64,000 bases of DNA from Enterococcus cecorum DSM 20682 = ATCC 43198 (GCF_000407565.1 NZ_ASWI01000004.1:1010001-1074000), one strand, 5' to 3'. Shown: positions 7,676 through 15,166, numbered from the stretch's first letter. Program-made: numbers and translations. Notes: a model not told the origin generated them from the sequence alone.

Positions 7676-8254
7676 TTAGTTTGAATTCTCGTCGGAGACT
7701 GTTGATGACGAGTGCCGTTCTCTCATTTTTTCCTCGTCCTCTAAACGCAGCCTCCTCAGTTCTTTTAAAAAGGCATTCTCAATTCTCAATTTAAGAAGTT
7801 CATCTTCTAGCTCTTTTACATGTTCTGCACTTGTATCAACAGAAGATTCTTCAACTGGTTTGTTTTGTGTATTGCCATTAGTTGTATTCAATGTTTTCTT
7901 TCGTCCCTTCTTGCGTGGTCTTAGGGCATCAGGACCAGCTGCACGAAAGCGACTCACCCAATTTGTGATCATACTTGGATTAGTAATTCCTTCTTGCAGA
8001 GCTAAATCTTGATATGAGATTTCACTTGATAAATATAACTCTACTATAGAAAGCTTCTTTTCAAAAGAATAAAAATCTTTTTTTCTAGAACGTTTTAATC
8101 CTTCATCACCAAATGCTTTGTAATTATCCACCCATAGTTTAACTTTATTAGCAGATGGAATGCCGAACTTATTTGCAAGATAAGTATAACCACTTTCGCC
8201 ATTAAGATAAGCATTTACAACTTGCTTTTTAAACTCAAAAGAATATTTGGACAT
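7676..8254 (-). CDS. IS3-family OrfA, DNA-binding (copy 1)
   Basis: Two helix-turn-helix segments (about residues 10-60 and 65-115), a basic linker (RPRKKGRKK) and a leucine-zipper-like tail (ELEDELLKLRIENAFLKELRR), the classical OrfA of the IS150 group. ATG at 8254 follows GGAGGT by about 10 nt; a TTG at 8272 inside the end of the element is less likely. It binds the terminal repeats and forms the N-terminal part of OrfAB. It differs from copy 2 at four residues, all in the first HTH region. Confidence 0.9.
   Translation of the reverse strand: MSKYSFEFKKQVVNAYLNGESGYTYLANKFGIPSANKVKLWVDNYKAFGDEGLKRSRKKDFYSFEKKLSIVELYLSSEISYQDLALQEGITNPSMITNWVSRFRAAGPDALRPRKKGRKKTLNTTNGNTQNKPVEESSVDTSAEHVKELEDELLKLRIENAFLKELRRLRLEDEEKMRERHSSSTVSDENSN
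7688..7731 (-). other. Programmed -1 frameshift signal (IS copy 1)
   Basis: A run of six A (minus strand, 7726-7731) lies where orfA and the open orfB frame overlap. A 6-bp stem CTCGTC/GACGAG (7688-7693 with 7707-7712) follows 13 nt later as a likely stimulator. A -1 slip joins OrfA to ...ERTALVINSLRREFK, the usual start of OrfB. Confidence 0.7.
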
Positions 8255-8328
8255 AAAAATACCGACCTCCAATTGTTAGATTTTATGGTCTAACTTTTGG
8301 GGGTCGGTACACAACACGTCCTTTTTTT

Positions 8329-8598
8329 CTATTTAAAAATATAATCTTTTAACAATAAGGCAACTATAAATTGAATAGCAAAGATAACAGGCAATCCATA
8401 ACGAAACATAAATTTTCTCGTTTTATGTTGGAAGGCTGCCATCCCTAATAGACCGCCGACACTTCCGCCAATTATCGATAGTCCAAATAATGTTGCCTCG
8501 CTAATCCGCCATTTATGACGCATAGCACGCTGTTTATCAACCCCAAACACACAAAAAGTTAATAAGTTTATCACTCCAAAATAAATATAACCAAACAT
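8329..8598 (-). CDS. DUF1294 small membrane protein
   Basis: An 89-aa protein with two or three membrane segments and the DUF1294 pattern: N-terminal FGVDKQRAMRHKWRISE, then a glycine-rich segment (IIGGSVGGLLGM) and FQHKTRKFMF. The family is common in Firmicutes; no function is established. ATG follows GAAGGTGATAAA. It was once followed by the terminator now split by the IS, whose right arm (8317-8328) lies next to its stop. It lies 61 nt downstream of the MATE gene and may be co-transcribed with it. Confidence 0.85.
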   Translation of the reverse strand: MFGYIYFGVINLLTFCVFGVDKQRAMRHKWRISEATLFGLSIIGGSVGGLLGMAAFQHKTRKFMFRYGLPVIFAIQFIVALLLKDYIFK

Positions 8599-8659
8599 TT
8601 TATCACCTTCTTATGTATTATTGAAAAACATTATAGTCTAAGAGAGATGAAAATGAAAA

Positions 8660-10015
8660 TCATTGACTTAAAACTTTGATAAATCTTAAGAGAAATGGCA
8701 GAGAAATCATTGCCGCTAAAAGAAATGCTAGTGGTTGGGCCATTTGGATACCCATTAAGCCATAAATATTTGGCAATAAATAGATTAGAGGGATGAAAAA
8801 CAAGCCATTTTGCGCACAAGCTAGAAACGTTGCCTTCCCACTATTACCAGTACTTTGGAAAGTCATATTGGCAATCGATACAGTTGGTAAAAATAATTGA
8901 GCCACACAAGAAATTCTCAGTGCCAATACACCGATGCTTAAAATTGCTACATCGTGTCTGAAGAAATGAATCAACTCAGGTGCAAAAATAAAGCTAGCTA
9001 TACTTAAAACAGCGATGACTAAACTTGAAAATCCCCATGTAAAAAGAATTCCTTGTTTCACCCGTTGAAATTTTTTTGCCCCATAATTAAATGAAGATAC
9101 AGGTTGAAATCCTTGCCCAATCCCCACACAAACAGAAAACATCAATTGCATACACTTAGCCACAATACTCATCGCCGCTATACAAGCATCTCCGTAAAGA
9201 CCCGCTTGGACATTCAAACATAGATTAGACAAACTATTCAAACCTTGACGTGTTAAACTTGGAAAACCATTTTTAATAATATTTAACATCAGTTTTGGAC
9301 TAAAATTCAAATATCGCCATTCAATCCTACTTTGTGACCGCTTCTGAGCAAACATCGCAAAAAGGATAAACATACTGATATACTGCGAAATTGCAGTAGA
9401 AAGACCGGCACCTTGAATACCTAGATGAAAAGTAAAAATCAAGATGGGATCTAAAATCGTATTTAATACCCCGCCTGTAACAAGTCCGACCATCGCTAAT
9501 TTCGCTAAGCCTTCATAACGTAATATATTATTCATGACACAACTAGTTGTAAACGCAGGGGCTGCAATTAATATGTAAAAACCGTAACTTTTCGCATAAG
9601 GTAAAATAGTTGGCGTACTCCCTAAAAAACGCATCAAAGGCGTAATCAACCAAAGCCCAAAAAACAAGAAAAAGATGCCCATTAAAAAAGCCATCGCAAA
9701 GCCTGTTGTACTGTATTGGCGCGCACGTTCAATCTCTCTTGCGCCTAATAAACGACTAATCCAACTACCCGAACCATGCCCACACATAAAACCGAATGCC
9801 TGCAAAATCGCCATTAAGCTAAATAATATTCCTACAGCACCACTAGCAGAAACACTAATTTTTGAAACAAAATAAGTATCTGCGGCATTATAAATCGTTG
9901 TAATCAACATGCTGATTACCGTCGGCACACATAAAGATAAAATCAACTTATTGACTGGCATTTCCGTCATTTTACGATAATGGATTTCTGCTCTTTTTTT
10001 CATTGCTTCTTCCAT
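8660..10015 (-). CDS. MATE-family multidrug/cation efflux pump
   Basis: An integral membrane antiporter of about 12 helices (451 aa) in two MatE halves, typical length for the family and closest in feel to MepA/NorM-like proteins of Firmicutes. Signature stretches include NKLILSLCVPTVISMLITTIYNAADTYF near the start and ISRLLGA in the first loop. MATE pumps use sodium or proton gradients to export cationic drugs; the substrate here is unknown. ATG at 10015 has only a weak AAAGAAG upstream, and a second ATG four codons in follows GGAAGAAG, so the start is uncertain by 4 residues. It is followed by the DUF1294 gene. Confidence 0.9.
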   Translation of the reverse strand: MEEAMKKRAEIHYRKMTEMPVNKLILSLCVPTVISMLITTIYNAADTYFVSKISVSASGAVGILFSLMAILQAFGFMCGHGSGSWISRLLGAREIERARQYSTTGFAMAFLMGIFFLFFGLWLITPLMRFLGSTPTILPYAKSYGFYILIAAPAFTTSCVMNNILRYEGLAKLAMVGLVTGGVLNTILDPILIFTFHLGIQGAGLSTAISQYISMFILFAMFAQKRSQSRIEWRYLNFSPKLMLNIIKNGFPSLTRQGLNSLSNLCLNVQAGLYGDACIAAMSIVAKCMQLMFSVCVGIGQGFQPVSSFNYGAKKFQRVKQGILFTWGFSSLVIAVLSIASFIFAPELIHFFRHDVAILSIGVLALRISCVAQLFLPTVSIANMTFQSTGNSGKATFLACAQNGLFFIPLIYLLPNIYGLMGIQMAQPLAFLLAAMISLPFLLRFIKVLSQ

Positions 10016-10046
10016 AAGTCATCTTCTTTCTAAACTTCCACTTTTC

Positions 10047-10367
10047 TTATTCGGTTAAAGGTTCAAGATAATGGATCTTTTTCCCATGCTCATGCGCATA
10101 TTGAATTTCAGAGGCCGTGCTCTTACCAATGTAGCCACCCACATTAATCACAAAAATTTCATCCGCTAAATCAATTTTGCGCTTATGCATATCATCAAGC
10201 ATCGTTTTTGTCTGACCGTCCCAAGCTTCAACATCACCTGAATGACCAAACAATCCCACACTAATCACAATATTCCCTTGAAGCGTTAAATCCTTTTGCG
10301 CTTTTATGAATTCATCTTTAAACCGTGTACTCCCACATAGCGTAATAATTTTATACTTGCCAATCAT
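10047..10367 (-). CDS. Nucleoside 2-deoxyribosyltransferase-like protein
   Basis: A 106-aa soluble protein with a Rossmann-like start (KIITLCGSTRFKDEF), then DDMHKRKIDLADEIFVINVGGYIG and STASEIQYAHEHGKKIHYLE. This is the layout of short members of the nucleoside 2-deoxyribosyltransferase superfamily. The conserved acidic residues are present, but the substrate is unknown; related short proteins act on nucleotide-like ligands or have no assigned role. ATG at 10367 follows CGAGGT by 7 nt; a longer frame to 10406 has no ribosome site. It follows the thioredoxin-like gene by 45 nt. Confidence 0.75.
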   Translation of the reverse strand: MIGKYKIITLCGSTRFKDEFIKAQKDLTLQGNIVISVGLFGHSGDVEAWDGQTKTMLDDMHKRKIDLADEIFVINVGGYIGKSTASEIQYAHEHGKKIHYLEPLTE

Positions 10368-10412
10368 TTTAAAAACCTCGATTCCATGAAAATAACCGCT
10401 AACCAAAATCGG

Positions 10413-10730
10413 CTAGCGGACAGTTGATAATCTTTCAAGCTGTTGCGTTAATTGTTTAAAATCAATTATTCTTGCCTGGCGATGAAATTCTTTGCCAGAG
10501 TGAAATAAAATCACAACTGGCGCAGTAAACAAACTTAATTGCCCTTTTAACATCGGCACCTTTTCTAAATCGACAAAGTAAGCTGGAAAATCATATTGCT
10601 GAACCAAACGCTCAACCTTTGGAAAATCCGCCATACAGACACTACAATTGACTTGTTTGCCATAAAGAAGAAAAGTTTGTTTTTCATCTAATAATTTTTG
10701 ATAACTTTCAAAATCTTGAATTTCAAACAT
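10413..10730 (-). CDS. Thioredoxin-like protein
   Basis: A 105-aa thioredoxin-fold protein with a CSVC redox motif (29-32) in place of the usual CGPC and a cis-proline at TAPVV (about 70). It has no signal sequence, so it is cytoplasmic. Small thioredoxin-like proteins of this type are frequent in Lactobacillales and are thought to act in thiol homeostasis; the partner is unknown. Its ATG follows the stop of the dehydrogenase gene by 1 nt, so the two are translationally coupled. The AGGCTTAAT region supplies only a weak ribosome site. Confidence 0.8.
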   Translation of the reverse strand: MFEIQDFESYQKLLDEKQTFLLYGKQVNCSVCMADFPKVERLVQQYDFPAYFVDLEKVPMLKGQLSLFTAPVVILFHSGKEFHRQARIIDFKQLTQQLERLSTVR

Positions 10731-10731
10731 A

Positions 10732-11694
10732 TTAAGCCTCGTAACTATCTAATTGCGGATAAAAAGCTTGTAATAATTGTGCTGATTTTTGTAAGCCAGC
10801 TAATTCTTCATCGGTTAACTTAATTTCCACAATTTCTTTGGCACCTGTTGAATCAACAATTGTTGGTACACTTAAGAAGGCTTTTTCAACACCGTATTCC
10901 CCATTTAATTCAACAGTTACTGGATAGATACGATTTTCGTTAAAGAGGATCGATTTTGCAATAGCCGTTGTCGCAGCCGCAATACCGTAACAAGTATTCC
11001 CTTTACGATTAAAAATTTCCCAACCAGCTTTGATCGTTTTTTGTAATAAAATATCTTTCGTTACATCTTTTGTACGGGTCGCATTATCAGCTAGCACATC
11101 TTCTACCTTCTTACCGCCAATGGTTGCACTACTCCAAGCCACCATTTCGCTATCACCATGCTCACCAATAACAAAAGCCTGAACACTCTTAGAATCCAAA
11201 TCATACATTGCGCCTAATTCACAACTCAAGCGGGCACTATCAACAGTTGTACCACTACCAATCACACGATGAGCGGGTAGCCCTGATAATTTACGTACAT
11301 AATAAGTCATAATATCTACTGGGTTTGAAACGATTAAAAAGATTCCATCAAAACCAGAGGCCATCACACTGTTCACGATGCTAGTCATGATATTAATACT
11401 TGGTGCTAACATCTTCAAACGGTCATTCGATTCTTTTGGCATAGGTGCTGAAGCCGTGATAATCACGATATCTGCATCTTTACAATCACTATATTCCCCA
11501 GCTGTTACCTTAATATTTCGATTTAAAAAATGAATGGATTGTTGTAAGTCCATCGCTTCGGCATAGGCTTTTTCTTTATTCACATCGATTAAAACAACCT
11601 CTGCACATAATCCTTGACTAATAATACTATAAGCAGTTGTCGCACCTACATTACCGATACCGACAATAGCTACTTTTGAATTTTTAAAATCCAT
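10732..11694 (-). CDS. L-lactate / L-2-hydroxyacid dehydrogenase family
   Basis: An NAD-dependent cytoplasmic dehydrogenase of the LDH/malate dehydrogenase family, 320 aa. Seen: GIGNVGAT nucleotide loop (12-19), catalytic arginine R92, N124 in SNPVD, D152 and R155 in GSGTTVDSARL, and catalytic H179 in GEHGDS. The substrate loop reads ASAPMPKESNDR, with Met where true lactate dehydrogenases have Gln (Gln102 in the standard numbering), plus one extra residue. In engineered LDH the same Gln to Met change helps larger branched 2-oxoacids, so this may be an L-2-hydroxyisocaproate-type enzyme. ATG follows GGAGGATTATC. It heads a short operon with the thioredoxin-like gene. Confidence 0.85.
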   Translation of the reverse strand: MDFKNSKVAIVGIGNVGATTAYSIISQGLCAEVVLIDVNKEKAYAEAMDLQQSIHFLNRNIKVTAGEYSDCKDADIVIITASAPMPKESNDRLKMLAPSINIMTSIVNSVMASGFDGIFLIVSNPVDIMTYYVRKLSGLPAHRVIGSGTTVDSARLSCELGAMYDLDSKSVQAFVIGEHGDSEMVAWSSATIGGKKVEDVLADNATRTKDVTKDILLQKTIKAGWEIFNRKGNTCYGIAAATTAIAKSILFNENRIYPVTVELNGEYGVEKAFLSVPTIVDSTGAKEIVEIKLTDEELAGLQKSAQLLQAFYPQLDSYEA

Positions 11695-11709
11695 GATAAT
11701 CCTCCAATT

Positions 11710-11741
11710 ATTACATGTAATTTCATTGCTTATTTATTCTA
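11710..11741 (-). promoter_or_regulatory. Promoter and 12-bp palindrome of the dehydrogenase gene
   Basis: An extended -10, TGaTAGAAT (core 11736-11741), precedes a perfect palindrome ATTACATGTAAT (11710-11721) about 15 bp downstream, just before GGAGG. The position fits a repressor site at the start of transcription; the regulator is unknown. Confidence 0.45.
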
Positions 11742-11778
11742 TCACAAAAATTTTCAAGATGAAACGAATCTGCCTTTG

Positions 11779-12252
11779 CTACTTTTCATGACGTTTTGCC
11801 GAATAATTTTGAATAATCACCTTTATCACTTGAACACGACCAACCATTTTTTCATTAAATTCAAAATCACGGTTCGTTTGTGTTTTCATCAGACATTCCA
11901 TCGCTCGTATCTTTTCTTGTGAATCAATCACAATGTATGCTTGTCCTTCTCCCATCAATGAACCAAAAGCAGTAGAATACTTACATGGATTATCGCCTCC
12001 ATCGATTGCTTCTACATCCGCGGTAATTTCGATAAAAACATTTGGATTATGGGCAATCACATCAAACTTTCTTCCCGCCTTAGCCCCATGCATAAACAAA
12101 ATTAGTTGTTCATTTTGCCATTAATAGCCGTAATTTAAGGGTACGATATAAGGAAAATCACCATCAATCATGCCAAAATGCACGACTTTACCTTTTTCTA
12201 ATATTTCTTCTATTTGAGCTAATTCCGTCACTTCTCGATCTTTTCGATGCAT
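11779..12252 (-). pseudogene. PPOX-type (NimA-like) flavoprotein gene with in-frame stop
   Basis: The frame from ATG 12252 reads MHRKDREVTELAQIEEIL and continues to VPLNYGY, then meets TAA at 12121-12123. It goes on in the same frame with WQNEQLILFMHGAKAGRKF to a normal end at 11779. The whole is 157 codons, the usual length of this pyridoxamine-phosphate-oxidase-like family (related proteins reduce nitroimidazoles or bind flavin). One substitution, for example GAA to TAA, explains the break. The downstream part has its own ATG (12099) but would lack the first beta strands. It follows def and the HAD gene, probably as the last gene of that operon. Confidence 0.85.
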
Positions 12253-12264
12253 TTTTTAACCTAC

Positions 12265-12675
12265 TTAAATTAATATTCCTTTACAATGATCGATTTCATG
12301 TTGGATAATTTGTGCTGTAAAATCAGTAAAGGTAGCACGTTGTTTTTTGAATTGATCATTAAAATAGACTACTTCTATTTTTTGATAACGAATGGTGGGA
12401 CGTACACCGACTAATGATAGACAGCCTTCCTCAGTTTCATATGGGTTTTCTTTTTTTACAATTTTAGGATTATACATCACAACTGGACCTGCAGGCGTTT
12501 GAATAGCGATGATTTGCTTTTGGACACCAATCATATTCGCAGCTAGTCCGACACATCTCTCCTGATTTGCTTGAAGTGTGTCCAATAAATCTTGCGCATG
12601 TGGTTTATCCTGCGCCGTTGCACGTTGACTCGGTTGTTGTAAAAAGAAAATATCGTGATTGATTTCTCGGATCAT
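12265..12675 (-). CDS. def: Peptide deformylase
   Basis: A metalloenzyme that removes the formyl group from nascent proteins; 136 aa, a short form compared with the 180-aa housekeeping Gram-positive enzyme. The three motifs are present: GLAANMIG (motif 1, with N-M where GvGLAAPQ is usual), EGCLS (metal-binding Cys) and QHEIDH (two metal-binding His and the catalytic Glu). The variant motif 1 is common in secondary deformylases of Lactobacillales. Its ATG overlaps the end of the HAD gene by 4 nt. It may be a second deformylase or a relative with another substrate. Confidence 0.85.
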   Translation of the reverse strand: MIREINHDIFFLQQPSQRATAQDKPHAQDLLDTLQANQERCVGLAANMIGVQKQIIAIQTPAGPVVMYNPKIVKKENPYETEEGCLSLVGVRPTIRYQKIEVVYFNDQFKKQRATFTDFTAQIIQHEIDHCKGILI

Positions 12676-13301
12676 TGCTCACTCAACCTTCCATGCTTAC
12701 TTAATAATACTTTCAAATCTGCTAAAGCTTGGTTCTCCGATAAAACTTGAATGCCTTGCATACCCAAACTTTGTGCGGCTTCAATATTACCTTTAATATC
12801 ATCTAAAAATACGCAATTTTGAGCCTCTAGCCCATATTTATCCAATAGATACTGATAAATTGCTACATCAGGCTTCACCATTTCTACTTCATAAGATAAT
12901 ATTTTTCCGTCCAAGATTTCATCAATGGGTAAGTAGCCTTTTTTTGCTAAATCATAATAAGACGCCGCAGTATTTGAGAGCACAAAAAGTTTATATCCTT
13001 GCTTTTTTAATTCTTGCGCATAGTCTTGCATTTTGGAAAAAACATCTGCATACTCATACCAATGATAATAAATTTGTCGTAAACTTTCTTGATAAGAGTC
13101 ATCTAAAAGCGCCAAAGACATATGATAGGCCTTATCTGCATCTAATTCACCGGTATCTTGTCTTGGCCAATAACCCGAAGTAAAAATAGCTGTTCTTAAC
13201 TTGGCAATTCGTTCTTCATCTGTTTCAATTAAATGTAAAAATTTCTCTGGATTCCACTCAATTAGTACGTTGCCCATATCATAAATAATTGTATCTATCA
13301 T
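12672..13301 (-). CDS. HAD-superfamily phosphatase
   Basis: A 209-aa haloacid dehalogenase-like hydrolase of the YihX type. Motif I is IYDMGNVLIEW (nucleophile Asp8; the second Asp of DxD is replaced by Gly, as often in this subgroup), motif II LFVLSNT, motif III around EMVKPD, and motif IV FLDDIKGNIEAA. A cap domain lies between about residues 15 and 85. It is likely a sugar-phosphate or other small phosphate-ester phosphatase. ATG follows AGGGGGCATTAAA. It is first in a compact HAD-def-PPOX operon. Confidence 0.85.
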   Translation of the reverse strand: MIDTIIYDMGNVLIEWNPEKFLHLIETDEERIAKLRTAIFTSGYWPRQDTGELDADKAYHMSLALLDDSYQESLRQIYYHWYEYADVFSKMQDYAQELKKQGYKLFVLSNTAASYYDLAKKGYLPIDEILDGKILSYEVEMVKPDVAIYQYLLDKYGLEAQNCVFLDDIKGNIEAAQSLGMQGIQVLSENQALADLKVLLSKHGRLSEQ

Positions 13302-13342
13302 TTTAATGCCCCCTTACTTTATTCTTTGCACAAACCTTTAAT

Positions 13343-13774
13343 CTAAAAAAACTGTTGCCCTATTCGGATAATCATTTCACCAAAATTAAATATTTCTACT
13401 TGAGCAGATACAGGAATTTTATTTTTCCATAGCCAGCCAACAAAAAATGTGGAATAGCCATTATGCAACTCAGTGATAATTTCAAATTCTTGATGATTGT
13501 ACTGTTGAATAAAGTCCTGCATGGCTATCCTTTGTCCTGAAAACTTTTCCTCTGAAAGTACACCATCATAAACCAAAACCCAACAATCTTCCAAATGACA
13601 CCTTGTAAAAATAACTTCTGCTTCAAATCCTTGTTCTTCTCCACTCTTAGAATAGTGAAAAACTTTATCCACAGTAAAAACCAGATGATCATCCGCTAAA
13701 GTAATTTTCTTGATTCTGCTGTCATGAAGACCATACTCAGTAATTGAATTTCTATTTCTAATCATTTCCCTCAT
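13343..13774 (-). CDS. Hypothetical protein, 143 aa
   Basis: I do not recognise this protein. It is soluble and beta-rich, with an HDSRI motif near residue 17 and a conserved-looking C-terminal stretch (VGWLWKNKIPVSAQVEIFNF). The combination recalls small immunity-like or DUF proteins of Firmicutes, but no assignment is safe. ATG at 13774 is preceded by GGAG with about 8-nt spacing; a second ATG three codons later is possible. It stands alone between the HAD operon and an oxidoreductase gene. Confidence 0.65.
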   Translation of the reverse strand: MREMIRNRNSITEYGLHDSRIKKITLADDHLVFTVDKVFHYSKSGEEQGFEAEVIFTRCHLEDCWVLVYDGVLSEEKFSGQRIAMQDFIQQYNHQEFEIITELHNGYSTFFVGWLWKNKIPVSAQVEIFNFGEMIIRIGQQFF

Positions 13775-13817
13775 GAAAATTGCTCCATTCCTTTTCGTTC
13801 ATTATAACAAAATATTG

Positions 13818-13857
13818 GTGTAAAAAAAATAAGTGAATGATTGACCATCCACTTATT
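13818..13857 (-). terminator. Terminator of the NAD(P)-binding protein gene
   Basis: AATAAGTG/CACTTATT arms (13828-13835 with 13850-13857), with ATG/CAT pairs further in, are followed by eight T on the minus strand. Confidence 0.85.
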
Positions 13858-13863
13858 ACTAAA

Positions 13864-14493
13864 TTATTTCGCTAACACACTGATACGCTCTTTGATATGA
13901 TGTCCCTTTTGTGCTTCATCCACCATTGCGATGGCATAATCCGCATAACTAATGACACTTTCTCCACGATCATTTACAGTAAAGACTTCACCTGCTAAAA
14001 GGTAATCTCCTGTACGCTTTCCTTCTACTTGGAAATCGGCAGCAGGTGATACATATGTCCAATTAACATCATTACGCGTTCTCAAGTAAGCCAAAGATTC
14101 TCCCATCGCATTAGCCACTGGTAAATAACTTTCAGGAAAATCAGGAGTTTGAAATAATTGGGTTGTTAAAGAATCATCTACATACAAACTACCAGCCCCA
14201 CCAACAACCAATAAGCGTTTTTCGGTATTTGCTACTAAATTACCTAATTTTTTTAGTGATTCTGTATGAAGTGGTAAAGTTTCAGGCGTCCAAGCACCAA
14301 ATGAATCAATGACCACATCCACATTGGCTAAATCTTCCTTGGTTAAATCAAATAAATCCTTTTGAATAAATGCAATTCCTTCATTCTGATTAGCTGAACG
14401 TGCGACGCCAACTACTTCTAAACCACGACTTTTTGCTTCTATAATAATTTCTTTCGCAGCTTTTCCATTTGATCCGATAACCATTAATTTCAT
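13864..14493 (-). CDS. NAD(P)-binding oxidoreductase, YwnB-like
   Basis: A 209-aa atypical short-chain dehydrogenase/NmrA-like protein: dinucleotide motif GSNGKAAKEI (8-17), VVIDSFGAW, a VVGGAGSLYVD segment and YADYAIAMVDE near the end. It resembles B. subtilis YwnB, whose neighbour YwnA is an Rrf2 regulator, and the same pairing occurs here. It is probably induced by electrophile, thiol or nitrosative stress. ATG at 14493 follows GGAGGATATTTTT; the longer frame to 14553 would overlap the promoter. A strong promoter with two operators (14512-14576) lies directly upstream. The substrate is unknown. Confidence 0.8.
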   Translation of the reverse strand: MKLMVIGSNGKAAKEIIIEAKSRGLEVVGVARSANQNEGIAFIQKDLFDLTKEDLANVDVVIDSFGAWTPETLPLHTESLKKLGNLVANTEKRLLVVGGAGSLYVDDSLTTQLFQTPDFPESYLPVANAMGESLAYLRTRNDVNWTYVSPAADFQVEGKRTGDYLLAGEVFTVNDRGESVISYADYAIAMVDEAQKGHHIKERISVLAK

Positions 14494-14511
14494 AAAAATA
14501 TCCTCCAAATA

Positions 14512-14576
14512 GTTGTAATGATTTTCGTTACAACAAGAATATAACTTATTCATGTTGTAATGTCAATAGTTACAAC
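14512..14576 (-). promoter_or_regulatory. Promoter with two Rrf2-type operators
   Basis: A near-perfect promoter, TTGACA (14561-14566), 17 bp, TATATT (14538-14543), is flanked by two 23-bp operators with arms GTTGTAA/TTACAAC: 14554-14576 covers the -35 and 14512-14534 lies just past the start site. Their spacing is 42 bp, four helical turns. The same operator recurs at the Rrf2 gene (15643-15665). Confidence 0.85.
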
Positions 14577-14668
14577 TAAGAAATTTTGTAATTATCCGTA
14601 AACTACTCCTCTCTTCTGTTTAAAGCTTTCAAAACGAACCAAATGAAAGGTGCAAACGACTTAAATCA

Positions 14669-14699
14669 TAAAAAAAGCACCTAGTAAATACTAAGCGCT
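14669..14699 (-). terminator. Terminator of the Lsm-like gene
   Basis: A 10-bp stem with two G-U pairs (14676-14685 with 14690-14699) overlaps the stop codon of the Lsm-like gene and runs into seven T on the minus strand. Confidence 0.85.
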
Positions 14700-14916
14700 A
14701 CTTTAATATTCGTATTGATTTGATTTGGCTTTCATATAAAGTAATTTCTAGTGGGGCACCGAATTTTCGATTGATAAGATCAATATTTATCTCATCTTCT
14801 TCCTCATTGTCGACTTCATCTACAAAATCATAGACATAACCTCTATAGATTCTTCCTTTTGTATCAATAACTTCTACATTCTCACGTAAATAATTCCATA
14901 ATTTAAGACCCGCCAT
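14698..14916 (-). CDS. Sm/Lsm-like small protein, 72 aa
   Basis: A 72-aa acidic protein with an Sm-fold pattern: LKLWNYLRENVEVIDTKGRI, a strand GYVYDF, an acidic insert (DEVDNEEEDE), then ITLYESQIKSIRIL. Proteins annotated as LSM-domain are found beside phage-like or competitive modules in Lactobacillales, but no function is established. ATG at 14916 follows AAAAGGGAGATGTAA. A decayed paralogue lies directly upstream (14938-15116), so this is the surviving copy of a tandem pair. The gene lies between the YwnB-like gene and its Rrf2 regulator but on a separate transcript end. Confidence 0.7.
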   Translation of the reverse strand: MAGLKLWNYLRENVEVIDTKGRIYRGYVYDFVDEVDNEEEDEINIDLINRKFGAPLEITLYESQIKSIRILK

Positions 14917-14937
14917 TTACATCTCCCTTTTTCATAG

Positions 14938-15116
14938 TTAGTCAATCACTTCTATTGATACAATTTCATTTTCAGCATATGCATAAAATTCAATAATAAT
15001 TTCATCATATCCATCAAGTGTATAACCGTCATTTTAGTCTTCTACTACACCAATAACTACAGTATTATCTTTTAATACAACCTTTACTTTTTTCCTACAT
15101 ATTGCCATAATTTCAT
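14938..15116 (-). pseudogene. Decayed Lsm-like paralogue
   Basis: ATG at 15116 begins MKLWQYVGKK, parallel to KLWNYLREN of the neighbour. An A7 run has lost one A (15086-15091), which shifts into an early stop; restoring it gives VKVVLKDNTVVIGVVED, then an in-frame TAA, then NDGYTLDGYDEIIIEF to ISIEVID-like end at 14938. Two independent lesions show it is dead. GAGGTG upstream remains as a ribosome site. Confidence 0.75.
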
Positions 15117-15166
15117 TACAATGACACCTCATTACACTAGTTAAACCTTTAAAAAGAATAAAAAGA

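Larger units (their letters stand above)
6775..8311 (-). mobile_element. IS3-family insertion sequence, IS150 group, copy 1 (1537 bp)
   Basis: The ends are imperfect inverted repeats, left TGAGGTGACCCCCAAAAG and right TGTACCGACCCCCAAAAG, both continuing with TTAGAC, and the tips are TG...CA as in IS3 elements. The target duplication is CAA (6772-6774 and 8312-8314). It carries orfA and orfB in two frames. A second copy of the same length lies at 45954-47490. All features look intact, so the element may be active. Confidence 0.95.

Noticed and set aside
7272-7679. Plus-strand frame of 135 codons inside the IS
   Set aside because: It lies wholly antisense to orfB and the start of the DDE region, with no ribosome site; it repeats in copy 2 only because the element does.
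11710-11721. CopY-type operator at the dehydrogenase gene
   Set aside because: The palindrome ATTACATGTAAT lacks the two-base spacer of TACA-NN-TGTA copper boxes, and no copper gene is nearby.
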